Position numbers and translations under genes: made by a program. The notes under the pieces are model-generated. The model saw nothing but the letters and a program-made list of their open reading frames with translations. It was not told where the DNA came from and made no database searches. Below, one piece after another: positions 6,622-14,510 of a stretch of DNA of 21,744 bases. Numbering within the stretch: position 1 is the stretch's first letter; each line of letters begins with the position of its first letter. The DNA is from a virus. The stretch spans positions 1 through 21,744 of IMG/VR virus record IMGVR_UViG_3300035698_024029; one strand, 5' to 3'.

Positions 6622-7994
6622 GCACAAATCGCAGGGCGCCCCACGGCCAAACAACCGGCAACATGAATTTGTCTCGATTCCCTAAACTCCTCATCCCTCC
6701 TCTTCAACCAATTTAACCTAGTCACCCCCTTTTGCTTATCGTCGTCAAGCATGTTTAGCCCTAGATTTGCCGTCACATGATCGTTTTTTGTACGTGAATC
6801 AGAAAAATTTCCTGCTTGTAGCAACTCTTTCGTATAGGATGCGGCGTCGGCCTGAGTTGCCGTAACGACCAAACAATGTAACTCCTGGGACAATCTGCGT
6901 AATCGTTTCCAGGTATCATCTATTTGATCCCGTTTCTCCCTGGTAAACGTAGGTGGAGCAAGCAAATCAGCGTAGTCAATAATTACTACATCGGCAACCC
7001 ACCCTTGACTTGCCCAGTCCATTATCATACCCGCCAAACTATCCGCCCCTAACGAAGACGACGGATGAACAGACAACCGCATCTGATTTTTACGTCTAGC
7101 TATTTTTGACCATACTCTAACTGCTTCCGTTGCCGACAACCCATTTTCCTGCTTCGTTAGTGTCTTCGGACCCAACTCAGGATCAATAAACTCTATGGGT
7201 ACAACCACCTCACGATCGCGTCGTGGCCGACCAGCCACCCTCATTCCTAATCGTCTCATCACTTGATTCTGAGACAAATCCCCTACTTCAAAATAGGCGA
7301 CCCGATTCCTCTGTCTAATAGCCCTTACCGCGATGTCAATCAACCACCACGATTTTCCACGCCCGAAGGCCCCCGTAATCGCCACAAAGGCTTCCCTACA
7401 AAACTCCCCGCCAATAAATTCACCCAACTCTTTAGGATACCAAATCAGTACGTCCGAATCGTCTTCGTCAGTAAATGCCCGGTGCCAGGGTTCATAGCTT
7501 TCCCCAGGATAAATAATCTCACTGGTTCCTAGCTCAACGTGCCTAGATAGTTTTACCCTATCCAAGGCTCCATCAACATCATCCCGCTCTAGATCCGACT
7601 CCAACCCATTGACTAACTCATACAACCTAGAAGAATTAAAGTGTCTCCCCGCCAAATCAATAACATACTCAGAATTCAATCGACCTTCTTCAGACACAAT
7701 GTCATCATAGATACGATCGAACTCATCTACATAATGCTCTAGTGCAGATACAGTTTCAGGATCGCTGTCCCGATGATTACCGATCCATTCATCCAGACGA
7801 GCAACCACACCACGGCCAATAGGAGCACTGTACTGCTTCCAGAATGCGATCGCCCACCCTCCGAGAAGATTGGCCCACCTGGATCGGAACAAGCCCCCGG
7901 GTGGCCAGTGAGGCGAAATTCGACTGACGACTATAGGGTCCGTCAGTAAACCCACTAGAATTTTTGCGGTTTGATTCCCAGAATATTGCTTCAC
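6609..7994 (-). CDS. DnaB/RecA-type replicative helicase
   Basis: This 461-residue protein has a RecA-fold ATPase in its C-terminal half. Walker A is GAFGRGKS (208-215), Walker B is VVIIDYADLL (336-345), and the DnaB-like sensor is VVTATQAD (376-383), followed by FSDSRTKNDHVTANLGLN, typical of DnaB-type helicases. The first 180 residues are not recognisable and lack an obvious DnaB N-terminal signature. It is probably the fork helicase, loaded with the help of the initiator-like proteins just upstream. The start is GTG 7994 with GGAAGGG about 10 bases upstream; an ATG at 8004 is out of frame. The last codons and stop lie inside the 119-bp duplication, so the end of this gene has been copied downstream. 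Confidence 0.88.
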   Translation of the reverse strand: MKQYSGNQTAKILVGLLTDPIVVSRISPHWPPGGLFRSRWANLLGGWAIAFWKQYSAPIGRGVVARLDEWIGNHRDSDPETVSALEHYVDEFDRIYDDIVSEEGRLNSEYVIDLAGRHFNSSRLYELVNGLESDLERDDVDGALDRVKLSRHVELGTSEIIYPGESYEPWHRAFTDEDDSDVLIWYPKELGEFIGGEFCREAFVAITGAFGRGKSWWLIDIAVRAIRQRNRVAYFEVGDLSQNQVMRRLGMRVAGRPRRDREVVVPIEFIDPELGPKTLTKQENGLSATEAVRVWSKIARRKNQMRLSVHPSSSLGADSLAGMIMDWASQGWVADVVIIDYADLLAPPTFTREKRDQIDDTWKRLRRLSQELHCLVVTATQADAASYTKELLQAGNFSDSRTKNDHVTANLGLNMLDDDKQKGVTRLNWLKRRDEEFRESRQIHVAGCLAVGRPAICACND

Positions 7995-8013
7995 GGCGGA
8001 TCATCCCTTCCCC

Positions 8014-9144
8014 CTAACCCAAAATTGCTTCTGGGGTTATACTACCTTTTTTCTCTCCCAACTCATGCAGGACCCTATCCACCAATGATTGATCACAAGT
8101 AAATTGTCCAGCGTCAATTAACATTCGAGATTTTGGTAGTTGTTGTCGCAACATCCTAATCACCTGGTCACGAATGCGTCCATCACATTGTTGCCCTTGA
8201 CGATCAACCCAAATTCTAGGGTGACCGGACCGATAACAATCACTGTACATAGTTTTTCGGGTAACTTTTCCATTAACACCATCCCCATTTTTTGCGATCG
8301 ATCGCTTCATGGCGTCTTGTATCTTAGTGAATTTACTCTGTAAATCAATTACCCTATAGAGTTTTGGTGTCCACGTATCTGCGTAATGATCGCGTAACCA
8401 TTCCAATACAGTTTTAATTTCATCAAAGCTTTTACTAGATCTAAGAGTATAAATCACTTGCTTGATCGTCGAAAGTTTAGCATGGGAGAAATCTAAATTA
8501 TGTAGTATTATTACTTCCTTATACAATAATGTTAGTGTTCGATCCGTACCGTCCATAAACCTATGAGATTTTATTCCTTTCTGTCTCAACTCTTTTTTTC
8601 CCGAAGCGGTGGCCGGTCGGCCGTTTAGGCCAACGGCCCTCCCCTTTTTTCTTTCTTGTTCTTTCTTCTTGATACCTTCGTCTGTCAAAAATGACAATTG
8701 CCGACTGTCATTTTCAGCAGAGCCTTCTGCCACTTCTGACAACTCTTCAGCGTTAGGGCTCTTGGATTGTGCCGTTTCTGACAATGGTTCAAATTCACCA
8801 CGAGAAGCATTAGCCTTTTTTTGTGCGTCTTTTTCAAGTTCCGCCTTTTTGATTAACGACCAAAGTGTTTCCATTAGTCGAGGTTTACCTCTGGGTGTAA
8901 TTGTTCTAAGTATCAATCTTCCGTTCCATTTTACTTTACGCAAATTCCCCATCATATGGGCGATTCGTGATACACTCAAACCTAGACAATCTGCAAAGTG
9001 ACCATCACTTGCATAACATCTACCGTTTTTTGCTAATCCATCGATTGCAGCTAAAAGTATCATTTCCTTTAGGGTTATATCTCCTGATTGAAATAGTTCT
9101 ACTATTTCAGGTGGAATCCACCATCCCTTTTTGGTTTTCTCCAT
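8014..9144 (-). CDS. Winged-helix replication-initiator-like protein
   Basis: This 376-residue protein starts MEKTKKGWWIPPEIVELFQSG and has a helix-turn-helix/winged-helix pattern over about 1-85 (ITLKEMILLAAIDGLAKNGRCYAS, then LGLSVSRIAHMMGNLRK). A polar, charged linker with SETAQ and KKKEQERKKGR follows, then a C-terminal domain of unknown type (about 215-376). This layout resembles phage replication proteins of the RepO/DnaD kind, and the gene lies directly before the DnaB-like helicase, as such genes usually do. Binding the origin and recruiting the helicase is therefore inferred. ATG 9144 is chosen over an upstream GTG (9162) because AGGAGA lies 7 bases before it. It is paralogous in its N-terminus to the next upstream gene. 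Confidence 0.72.
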   Translation of the reverse strand: MEKTKKGWWIPPEIVELFQSGDITLKEMILLAAIDGLAKNGRCYASDGHFADCLGLSVSRIAHMMGNLRKVKWNGRLILRTITPRGKPRLMETLWSLIKKAELEKDAQKKANASRGEFEPLSETAQSKSPNAEELSEVAEGSAENDSRQLSFLTDEGIKKKEQERKKGRAVGLNGRPATASGKKELRQKGIKSHRFMDGTDRTLTLLYKEVIILHNLDFSHAKLSTIKQVIYTLRSSKSFDEIKTVLEWLRDHYADTWTPKLYRVIDLQSKFTKIQDAMKRSIAKNGDGVNGKVTRKTMYSDCYRSGHPRIWVDRQGQQCDGRIRDQVIRMLRQQLPKSRMLIDAGQFTCDQSLVDRVLHELGEKKGSITPEAILG

Positions 9145-9188
9145 AAATAATCTCCTTAACACCCCCTGATGTTAGACTACCATGTAAA

Positions 9189-9590
9189 CTACCAATTTAA
9201 TTCAACTTCCTTAACTTCATCTTTTAGCTTTGGATCAATGTCATTACACATACTGTCCAACCGACTAAATGCAGATTGTAATAGTCGCTTGCCTTTCTGT
9301 GTAGTAGTTTGTTGTAATAGTGCAACACCCCTAAGAGACAACCTCCTAAGACGATAAATTGCTTCGTCTATTGCAGTCACATCACTCGACAATATCTCAG
9401 CCAATTGTATATCAGAGTGACCACACAAATCAATTTCTCCGACGTAGCAATCAACAGTGATAATAAGGGAAAACTGTAGTGGTGTGATTTGTCCTGAGTG
9501 TAATAGTTCTACTAAATCAGCAGTCACCCATAAACCACGAAAACCATCGACGACTTCATTGTGTAATTGATCTCTATTTTTTTGTTCCAC
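9189..9590 (-). CDS. Short winged-helix protein, paralogue of the initiator-like protein
   Basis: This 133-residue protein repeats the N-terminal domain of its downstream neighbour: GLWVTADLVELLHSGQIT (about 19-36) aligns with GWWIPPEIVELFQSGDIT, and the following helix-turn-helix segment (LAEILSSDVTAIDEAIYRLRR) aligns as well. The long C-terminal domain is absent. It may modulate origin binding or transcription as a partial copy. A TTG (9596) is in frame but lies too close to the SD (AGGG, 3 bases); the GTG at 9590 is 9 bases from it and is preferred. The start overlaps the upstream stop by 17 bases. Confidence 0.68.
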   Translation of the reverse strand: MEQKNRDQLHNEVVDGFRGLWVTADLVELLHSGQITPLQFSLIITVDCYVGEIDLCGHSDIQLAEILSSDVTAIDEAIYRLRRLSLRGVALLQQTTTQKGKRLLQSAFSRLDSMCNDIDPKLKDEVKEVELNW

Positions 9591-9969
9591 TTTCAATTGC
9601 CCTTTTCAAATGCTTGGCTCTGGTTAAAAGCTGCCATCGTTCCTTATCAGAATCATCCATAAACGGTGGGGGTTCGTCTGGTAGTACCACCTCTGGTTCC
9701 ATAACTTCGGCTGGTGAGACATTACCACCGGAGGGTTTTTGCTCTAACCATTTCAAGCAAGCTTGTACATTACCCGAAACGGCTGCCTGATATAGAGCAT
9801 CTTGAATACAATCCCACTCGATTTGTCTAATGATTATCAGCAAATTTGAATCAATTTGTAATATCTCTCTTAATTCCAAAATCGAGATACCACAAGTTTG
9901 ACAAGCATCTACTCTAGATGCACCTCCCGCCATCTCCCCTAAAAATTGATCTCTGTCAAAATCACTCAT
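9574..9969 (-). CDS. Helix-turn-helix protein, small-terminase-like
   Basis: This 131-residue protein resembles short phage HTH proteins often labelled small-terminase-like. FLGEMAGGASRVDACQTCGISILELREIL (9-37) has a helix-turn-helix pattern, followed by ALYQAAVSGNVQACLKWLEQKP (57-78), which matches the helical A.SG....CLKWLE.. stretch of that family. The C-terminal part is acidic and proline-rich, then basic. No large terminase gene is in view, so packaging is only one possibility; a role in DNA binding near the replication genes is equally likely. ATG 9969 overlaps the methyltransferase stop by 8 bases. Confidence 0.65.
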   Translation of the reverse strand: MSDFDRDQFLGEMAGGASRVDACQTCGISILELREILQIDSNLLIIIRQIEWDCIQDALYQAAVSGNVQACLKWLEQKPSGGNVSPAEVMEPEVVLPDEPPPFMDDSDKERWQLLTRAKHLKRAIESGTKK

Positions 9970-10561
9970 CGATTACTACTCCTACATAGAGCATTCCACC
10001 TTTTTCCATGTACGTATAAAATCGTTGACTCACAATGCGTTTGGGATGAAAGAATTTAACCAACCACGGACGAATCAACACTCGCCAATACATATTGAAA
10101 TAACGTCTCCTTTCGTTCTGGGGTAATAACTTCATGTGACCATCGGGATGATGGTACGGTCTATTTCTACGAAGTGATTGTAATCCCCCATCAGTTAGAA
10201 ATATCACCAAGGGATATTCAATTAAAGCGTTTCTACAGAATGACTTTAGAGCATCATATGGATATCCATAAGCATCCAAATCGGCTACTGAGAATGTTGG
10301 GGTAGAATCATTAAACGGCCAACTATCACAATCACCTTCAACCACATGAGCATTGGGAAGACGTTCGCGAAACCGTTGAACTCGAATAGGGTCGATATCC
10401 GCTGCCCAAATTGACCTATTCTTGTAAAGTTCTACAGCAATGTCACCATCACCACAAAAAGGAACATAAACGGCTCCCTCAGAAGTAGCTTTAGGAAGTA
10501 ACACTCTACGTAGTTTAATCTTCCTAAATATATCGTGGTGTTGACGTTTTTGCTCAAACAT
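9962..10561 (-). CDS. Class I SAM-dependent methyltransferase
   Basis: This 199-residue protein has a Rossmann SAM-binding motif I, VYVPFCGDGDIA (31-42), an acidic ribose-binding position in WAADIDP (52-58), and a DLDAYGYP segment (94-101) at the position of the catalytic motif. The DxDxYG pattern differs from the DPPY/NPPY of adenine methyltransferases and recalls the DPFG of RNA guanine methyltransferases, so the substrate is open. It overlaps the radical SAM gene upstream by 8 bases, a pairing that suggests joint action on one substrate. An upstream TTG (10594) is in frame; ATG 10561 with AGGAG 10 bases before it is preferred. Confidence 0.72.
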   Translation of the reverse strand: MFEQKRQHHDIFRKIKLRRVLLPKATSEGAVYVPFCGDGDIAVELYKNRSIWAADIDPIRVQRFRERLPNAHVVEGDCDSWPFNDSTPTFSVADLDAYGYPYDALKSFCRNALIEYPLVIFLTDGGLQSLRRNRPYHHPDGHMKLLPQNERRRYFNMYWRVLIRPWLVKFFHPKRIVSQRFYTYMEKGGMLYVGVVIDE

Positions 10562-11342
10562 CCAATCCAATCTCCTGGGGTAATTCAAGTCCAACTACTT
10601 CCTTGTAAGATTCCTTCCACTTAATCAAAGGGTGATCCTTTAATTGGTGATAAACTTTCAATACCATTTCATCAGTTTGACCTCCTAAGATACACTGAAT
10701 AGCTTCTTCATTTGTTCCATCAATACACCGCTTCCGAACCTGATTCATTTTACCTATCCAAATAGAATCAGTTGTCCAGGGTGTCAGATAGTCAATTAAC
10801 TCTAAAACATTTTCAGAGTCAAGAAGAGGTTCACAAGAAACTGACGTTTGAAAGCCCCAACTATAAGCTAATCGGAGAGCCCCTGTTCGTTCTAGAAATG
10901 TTGGAGCCCCAGGTTCCCAATAGTGTAAAATATCTTGGTCACAAGCTCCAATAGTAAATCGGAATAGAATTTGATCTCTTCTTGAAAAACAATGTTCACA
11001 AATTTGTTGTATACAATCCAGATGGGGTTTTGACGTTATAAGTAATTGATTACCCACTTGAAGGTTTTTTTGAATTACCACTAAACAAGCATCTAAATGC
11101 TCTGGGGTAATATCATGTGTGGTGGGAAACATAACTCGACCACCTGTTACTTTATCACGACGTTTCGTTATTTGCCCTTTGCGAACGTGATTGTATGTTG
11201 TTCCCCACTCGTTTGCATCTTGGATTCGGCGATATTGAAAAGCCATTGATCTGGCGTAACAATATCTGCACTGATGACTACACCCTAATACACAATTATC
11301 TGATGCTACTGACCATTCCTTAGTACCAGAAACCTTTGCCAT
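10554..11342 (-). CDS. Radical SAM protein of the SPL/phage Gp37-Gp68-like type
   Basis: This 262-residue protein carries CSHQCRYC (C21, C25, C28), the CxxxCxxC radical SAM cluster motif, in the context NCVLGCSHQCRYCYARSMA. VMFPTTHDITPEHLD, LLITSKPH, RFTIGACDQDILHYWEPGAP, SVSCEPLLD and SIWIGKMN are all conserved blocks I recognise from a widespread family related to spore-photoproduct-lyase-like and phage Gp37/Gp68 proteins. It should use a 4Fe-4S cluster and S-adenosylmethionine; the substrate is unknown. ATG 11342 has AAGGAA 7 bases upstream. It follows a 222-base structured leader with its own promoter and is coupled to the methyltransferase gene. Confidence 0.85.
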   Translation of the reverse strand: MAKVSGTKEWSVASDNCVLGCSHQCRYCYARSMAFQYRRIQDANEWGTTYNHVRKGQITKRRDKVTGGRVMFPTTHDITPEHLDACLVVIQKNLQVGNQLLITSKPHLDCIQQICEHCFSRRDQILFRFTIGACDQDILHYWEPGAPTFLERTGALRLAYSWGFQTSVSCEPLLDSENVLELIDYLTPWTTDSIWIGKMNQVRKRCIDGTNEEAIQCILGGQTDEMVLKVYHQLKDHPLIKWKESYKEVVGLELPQEIGLDV

Positions 11343-11424
11343 GGTTCATTTCCTTCATATTTGATAGGCGCATAAAATGAGCCTGGCCCGAGGCATCGGC
11401 AGGCCAGACTCTAAGAGGCGACCA

Positions 11425-11469
11425 CAGAAAGGTCGTCGACAGGAAGGTAATTTCCAGAAAGGTAATTGT
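11425..11469. repeat. Three 15-bp direct repeats, iteron-like
   Basis: Copies start at 11425, 11440 and 11455 with the shared core CAG(A/G)AAGGT on the plus strand. An inverted copy (CCTTTCTGTG) lies near 11492-11502. Exact 15-base periodicity in a non-coding region suggests protein binding sites, either an operator or part of a replication origin. Confidence 0.7.
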
Positions 11470-11517
11470 TCAGAGTGAATGATTCAAACCCTTTCTGTGA
11501 TTCCGATGCTGCACGTC

Positions 11518-11547
11518 AAAATATCAAATCGGGTCGATGCAAGTCAA
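11518..11547 (-). promoter_or_regulatory. Candidate sigma-70 promoter for the radical SAM operon
   Basis: TTGACT (11542-11547) and TATTTT (11518-11523) are separated by 18 bases on the minus strand, just after the stop of the 88-residue gene. It would produce a leader of about 170 bases before ATG 11342. Confidence 0.5.
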
Positions 11548-11564
11548 GTCCACTTTTCCGACAA

Positions 11565-11831
11565 TTACTTTTTAGGTATTTCAGATGACAAGTACTCAAT
11601 TCTTTGGGTAAATCCTACAAACTTTCCGTCAATCACTAAAATCTGAGTGCGAATTCCTTCACTATCGTAATACTCCAAACGACGATTTTCAAGTATCGCA
11701 CTAAATCCTTGAATCACCGCTTCTACGTCGTTCGTAATCGTGGGGTATTTATCCCATGGACCTATATCCCTCAGTAAAATCAATTTCTGTGTAACTTTAA
11801 CAATTGTTAGTCTTGCATGAGCGTTGAGCAT
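11565..11831 (-). CDS. Small conserved phage protein, 88 aa
   Basis: This 88-residue protein is of unknown function. LTIVKVTQKLILLRDIGPWDKYPTITNDVE (8-37) is a pattern I have seen in small hypothetical proteins beside phage primase genes, with a C-terminal part predicted as beta-rich (RRLEYYDSEG, QILVIDGKFVGF). There are no cysteines and no membrane segment. ATG 11831 has AGGG 6 bases upstream and lies 7 bases after the primase stop. It ends the primase transcription block, just before the structured leader. Confidence 0.75.
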   Translation of the reverse strand: MLNAHARLTIVKVTQKLILLRDIGPWDKYPTITNDVEAVIQGFSAILENRRLEYYDSEGIRTQILVIDGKFVGFTQRIEYLSSEIPKK

Positions 11832-11838
11832 TTGAACC

Positions 11839-12714
11839 CTAACTTAAACAATGTAAACGTAATCGAGCCACTTCATTGTGATCAGCCTCTCCCGGGTCAA
11901 TCGCATTGGTCTCAACAATTTCTGTTGTTCCGTGACATTCACGAAGTTGAATATAGTATTGACGGGCAGCTCGTCGTCCAGTTGCATCATTATCTAGACA
12001 AATGAACCTACGGGGAATTCTCTCTAGTAGATTCATTTGTCGATTGGATAAATGGATTCCAAAGGTTCCTACTGAACCAGGACCTAATCGCCAAACATCG
12101 GCAATTCCCTCACAAATCAAAACGGAGTGACGAACGTAATCCCACCCGTAGAGTAAATCACTTGTTGGTATAGATCCTCTAGTACCCGCGTGAAGATATT
12201 TTCGTTTTTGAGTTGCGATTGCTCTAGTGCTCCACGACACTAAAATACCATCTCTGTAAATGGGTATCCAAATTCGCCAAGGAAAATCCACCGCCAAGCC
12301 TATCCCCTTTATCCCCCATAAACGAATCAATTCGTTTACATTGAATCCCCTACTTTTTAGATATTTCAGATGACAAGGACACAATTCTCCTAATTGTTTG
12401 GGTAAATCCAAACTATGAATTGGTGATACAAAATCACTGGTATCCTCCGACAAATCAAGGGTTTTAGCTAAAGTGATTGCTTCCCGAAGTGAAATACCTA
12501 GAAGTTTAGTTAGTACATCTCCAAACCGCTGTCGACCACAACGCCAGCATGTAGCAGATCGCCCATTGAGAGATAATCCTAAATGCCATTGGTTTGCCCC
12601 TATACCATCACAATCAGGACAATCAACACCAACCCATCCATGCCGCACATGGTGGTGATCTCCCCCTTTCATGTACGGTACATGATATTTATCCAATAGG
12701 TGAATCAAATTCAT
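11839..12714 (-). CDS. DnaG-like primase with zinc finger and TOPRIM domain
   Basis: This 291-residue protein starts with a zinc-binding module (CPDC at 32-35 and CWRC at 56-59), the template-recognition finger of DnaG and phage primases. A central segment follows (YLKSRGFNVNELIRLWGIKGIG), then the TOPRIM signature: LICEGIADVWRL with E202 and ICLDNDATGRRAAR with D241 and D243. It lacks a C-terminal helicase domain, in keeping with the separate DnaB-like gene. It is shorter than bacterial DnaG (about 600 residues). It should make RNA primers for lagging-strand synthesis. GTG 12726 is in frame, but ATG 12714 has GAGG 7 bases upstream and is preferred. Confidence 0.9.
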   Translation of the reverse strand: MNLIHLLDKYHVPYMKGGDHHHVRHGWVGVDCPDCDGIGANQWHLGLSLNGRSATCWRCGRQRFGDVLTKLLGISLREAITLAKTLDLSEDTSDFVSPIHSLDLPKQLGELCPCHLKYLKSRGFNVNELIRLWGIKGIGLAVDFPWRIWIPIYRDGILVSWSTRAIATQKRKYLHAGTRGSIPTSDLLYGWDYVRHSVLICEGIADVWRLGPGSVGTFGIHLSNRQMNLLERIPRRFICLDNDATGRRAARQYYIQLRECHGTTEIVETNAIDPGEADHNEVARLRLHCLS

Positions 12715-12889
12715 TGGGAACCTCACAAGAGTCTACACTATTTATTTCAATTGACCCATCCAACATTGATTTAATCAAATCCACCATCACCCTTGACATA
12801 CTAACGTTTTTTTTGATACACAACATTTTGAACAACAGGCGCTCTCGGGGAGTAAGTCCATAAACTTGAATAGCTACTAGTTGTGTCAT
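12689..12889 (-). CDS. 66-aa helical protein, possibly DNA-binding
   Basis: This small protein starts MTQLVAIQVYGLTPRERLLFKML and continues CIKKNVSMSRVMVDLIKSMLDG, a helix-turn-helix-like arrangement after a short beta strand that resembles ribbon-helix-helix proteins. Its C-terminal 15 residues are acidic. It overlaps the SNF2 gene by ATGA and the primase start by 26 bases, so it is translationally linked to both. The SD is AAGGGA. The function is not recognised; a DNA-binding or regulatory role is inferred from the fold pattern alone. Confidence 0.68.
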   Translation of the reverse strand: MTQLVAIQVYGLTPRERLLFKMLCIKKNVSMSRVMVDLIKSMLDGSIEINSVDSCEVPNEFDSPIG

Positions 12890-14253
12890 ATCAATCCCTT
12901 CCTTAAAAGTCTGTCTTGTAATTGGTCATATATATTTAAGTGACTGTCGCATTCTTCTCCATCCAATACACTACTAACTACCTTCCATTTAGACTGCAAA
13001 ATCTCACATAAATCCTCTTCAATGGTTCCATTAGCCACTAAATACCATATCCAAGCAGTTCGGTGCTGGCCAATTCGATGTATCCTATCCTCGGCTTGCA
13101 CCATATTTGCAGGTACTACATCCAATTCAACAAACACCAGAGTATTTGCAGCCGTTAGATTTAACCCCACACCAATTGATTGTATCTGCCCTATAAGCAC
13201 TCTTGTAGTAGTATCAGACTGAAATTGGTCGACTTTAGCTTGACGTTTTCTACCGGTCACCGTCCCATCAATAAATACACTAGAAGCTTTGATCCTACGA
13301 CTGAGCAATTGAATCATCTTACGATGAATTGCCACTACAATCAATTTTTCATTGGGGTATGACTCCAACCATTTGTTGACCCAATCAACTACAGATTTTG
13401 ATTTCAATCGGGCAGCCAAAGTTTTCAAGTAACTGATTCTGGATACTGCTTTTGACTTTTTAGCACGTTCCCACCGATCTTCATTGATTTCCTTTAACCA
13501 ACCCAAAAAGTGACTGTTAGCTTGTTTATATTCACCCGGGTCTTCAATGGGTAGTGCAAATATACTACGCACTTTTTCGGGTAAGTCAGTCAAAACTTCG
13601 GATTTTCTTCTCCGAATTAAGCAAGTATTCCGCAATACAGCATTCAATTCCTTGGTATGAGTTGCCCCATCATAACGCCAACCCCACGGGGTCCATTGGG
13701 GGTCACAATATCTATTCAAATATTTGAGGCGAGAGCTAAACGTAGCAGGACAAATCAACCTTAAAAATGGGTATAACTCTACTGGACGGTTTACTAAGGG
13801 AGTTCCACTAATACCAATTACAAATTTGGCATCACACGCAAGTAGTTTTGCAGCTTTTGACCGTTGAGTCCTAGGGTTTTTTATGTATTGAACCTCATCC
13901 AACATCACACAAGGAAAATGAATTTTTCGTAGGCGTTCTTTCCAATAAGCCAATATATCGTAGTTGATAATTACCAACGAACGCCGAGGAATCATTATCC
14001 CTTTCCGTCCCTCCAATACCACTGAGTTACACCCTAACCGATTAGCCTCACGTTCCCATTGATATTTAACTGATCCTGGACAAATCACCAGGGCTGGACG
14101 AACATCAGTAGTTTTATACCACCACCATAGAGCCTGAACGGTTTTTCCTAACCCCATTTCATCGGCAAGTAGAGCCCGCCCCTTGAATTTGGTTATCAAT
14201 TCAACTCCATGTTGTTGATAATCATAGAGTTGCACAGTCACATTAGAAACCAC
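12886..14253 (-). CDS. SNF2-family DNA helicase/translocase
   Basis: This 455-residue protein has the complete two-lobe SNF2 core. Lobe 1 shows the Q-like YDYQQHGVEL (10-19), Walker A DEMGLGKT (31-38), Walker B DEVQ (119-122) and motif III SGTP (149-152). Lobe 2 shows GVGLNLTAANTLVFVELD (361-378) and motif VI AEDRIHRIGQ (387-396). It is compact, with almost no accessory domains, similar to phage and SMARCAL1-like minimal translocases. It may remodel forks, displace proteins or support recombination during replication. The start is GTG 14253 (AGGAA about 8 bases upstream), overlapping the zinc-ribbon gene by 16 bases. Confidence 0.92.
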   Translation of the reverse strand: MVSNVTVQLYDYQQHGVELITKFKGRALLADEMGLGKTVQALWWWYKTTDVRPALVICPGSVKYQWEREANRLGCNSVVLEGRKGIMIPRRSLVIINYDILAYWKERLRKIHFPCVMLDEVQYIKNPRTQRSKAAKLLACDAKFVIGISGTPLVNRPVELYPFLRLICPATFSSRLKYLNRYCDPQWTPWGWRYDGATHTKELNAVLRNTCLIRRRKSEVLTDLPEKVRSIFALPIEDPGEYKQANSHFLGWLKEINEDRWERAKKSKAVSRISYLKTLAARLKSKSVVDWVNKWLESYPNEKLIVVAIHRKMIQLLSRRIKASSVFIDGTVTGRKRQAKVDQFQSDTTTRVLIGQIQSIGVGLNLTAANTLVFVELDVVPANMVQAEDRIHRIGQHRTAWIWYLVANGTIEEDLCEILQSKWKVVSSVLDGEECDSHLNIYDQLQDRLLRKGLI

Positions 14254-14504
14254 GGGAATTTCCTTTTAGGAATGTTGCCTCTATCAACTTGATATTCCAA
14301 GTTTGATTGATTCTTCAACACTATAGGAATTTCTATCTTTCCATTAAATCCTTTACATGGGTATCGACACACCATCCCACACAAACAACATAATGACCCA
14401 CAGGTAAAGAACCTAACAGAACAAACGTCGGACGTACGAATGATTTCTTTTGCTCCACAAGAAGGACATACCCCATTCCTTTCAATTTTTGATTTGTTGA
14501 ACAT
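14238..14504 (-). CDS. Zinc-ribbon protein, 88 aa
   Basis: This 88-residue protein has an N-terminal zinc-ribbon pattern: CPSC at 13-16, then CGSLCCLCGMVC (35-46) and C50, giving several candidate ligands. The rest is basic and hydrophobic (EIPIVLKNQ, KRKFPWFLM). It lies between the sigma-like gene and the SNF2 gene, 6 bases after the former, with a weak SD (AGG). A transcription- or DNA-associated role is a guess from the cysteines and neighbours. Confidence 0.7.
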   Translation of the reverse strand: MFNKSKIERNGVCPSCGAKEIIRTSDVCSVRFFTCGSLCCLCGMVCRYPCKGFNGKIEIPIVLKNQSNLEYQVDRGNIPKRKFPWFLM

Positions 14505-14510
14505 AACAAC

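Larger units (their letters stand above)
6412..6649 (-). repeat. 119-bp tandem duplication containing promoter and leader hairpins
   Basis: Bases 6412-6530 and 6531-6649 are direct repeats of 119 bp with about seven substitutions. Each copy holds the last codons of the DnaB-like helicase gene (functional in the 6531-6649 copy, vestigial in the other), a promoter-like pair of boxes, a G6/C6 hairpin and a CCAAAC/GTTTGG hairpin. The copy at 6412-6530 directly precedes the SD of the 279-residue gene. Confidence 0.95.
11343..11564 (-). promoter_or_regulatory. Structured 222-base non-coding leader
   Basis: No open frame is credible here. On the minus strand the region contains, in order, a promoter candidate (11518-11547), an 8-bp inverted repeat CAGAAAGG/CCTTTCTG around 11455-11505, three 15-bp direct repeats, a GCGACC/GGTCGT hairpin, and a CTGGC/GCCAG hairpin enclosing CCGA/TCGG (about 11384-11411), followed by CATTTTATG. 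The last hairpin may be a weak terminator or attenuator before the radical SAM gene. Confidence 0.6.

Noticed and set aside
11425-11469. CRISPR array
   Set aside because: The 15-bp repeats are contiguous, with no unique spacers of 25-40 bases and no cas genes nearby.
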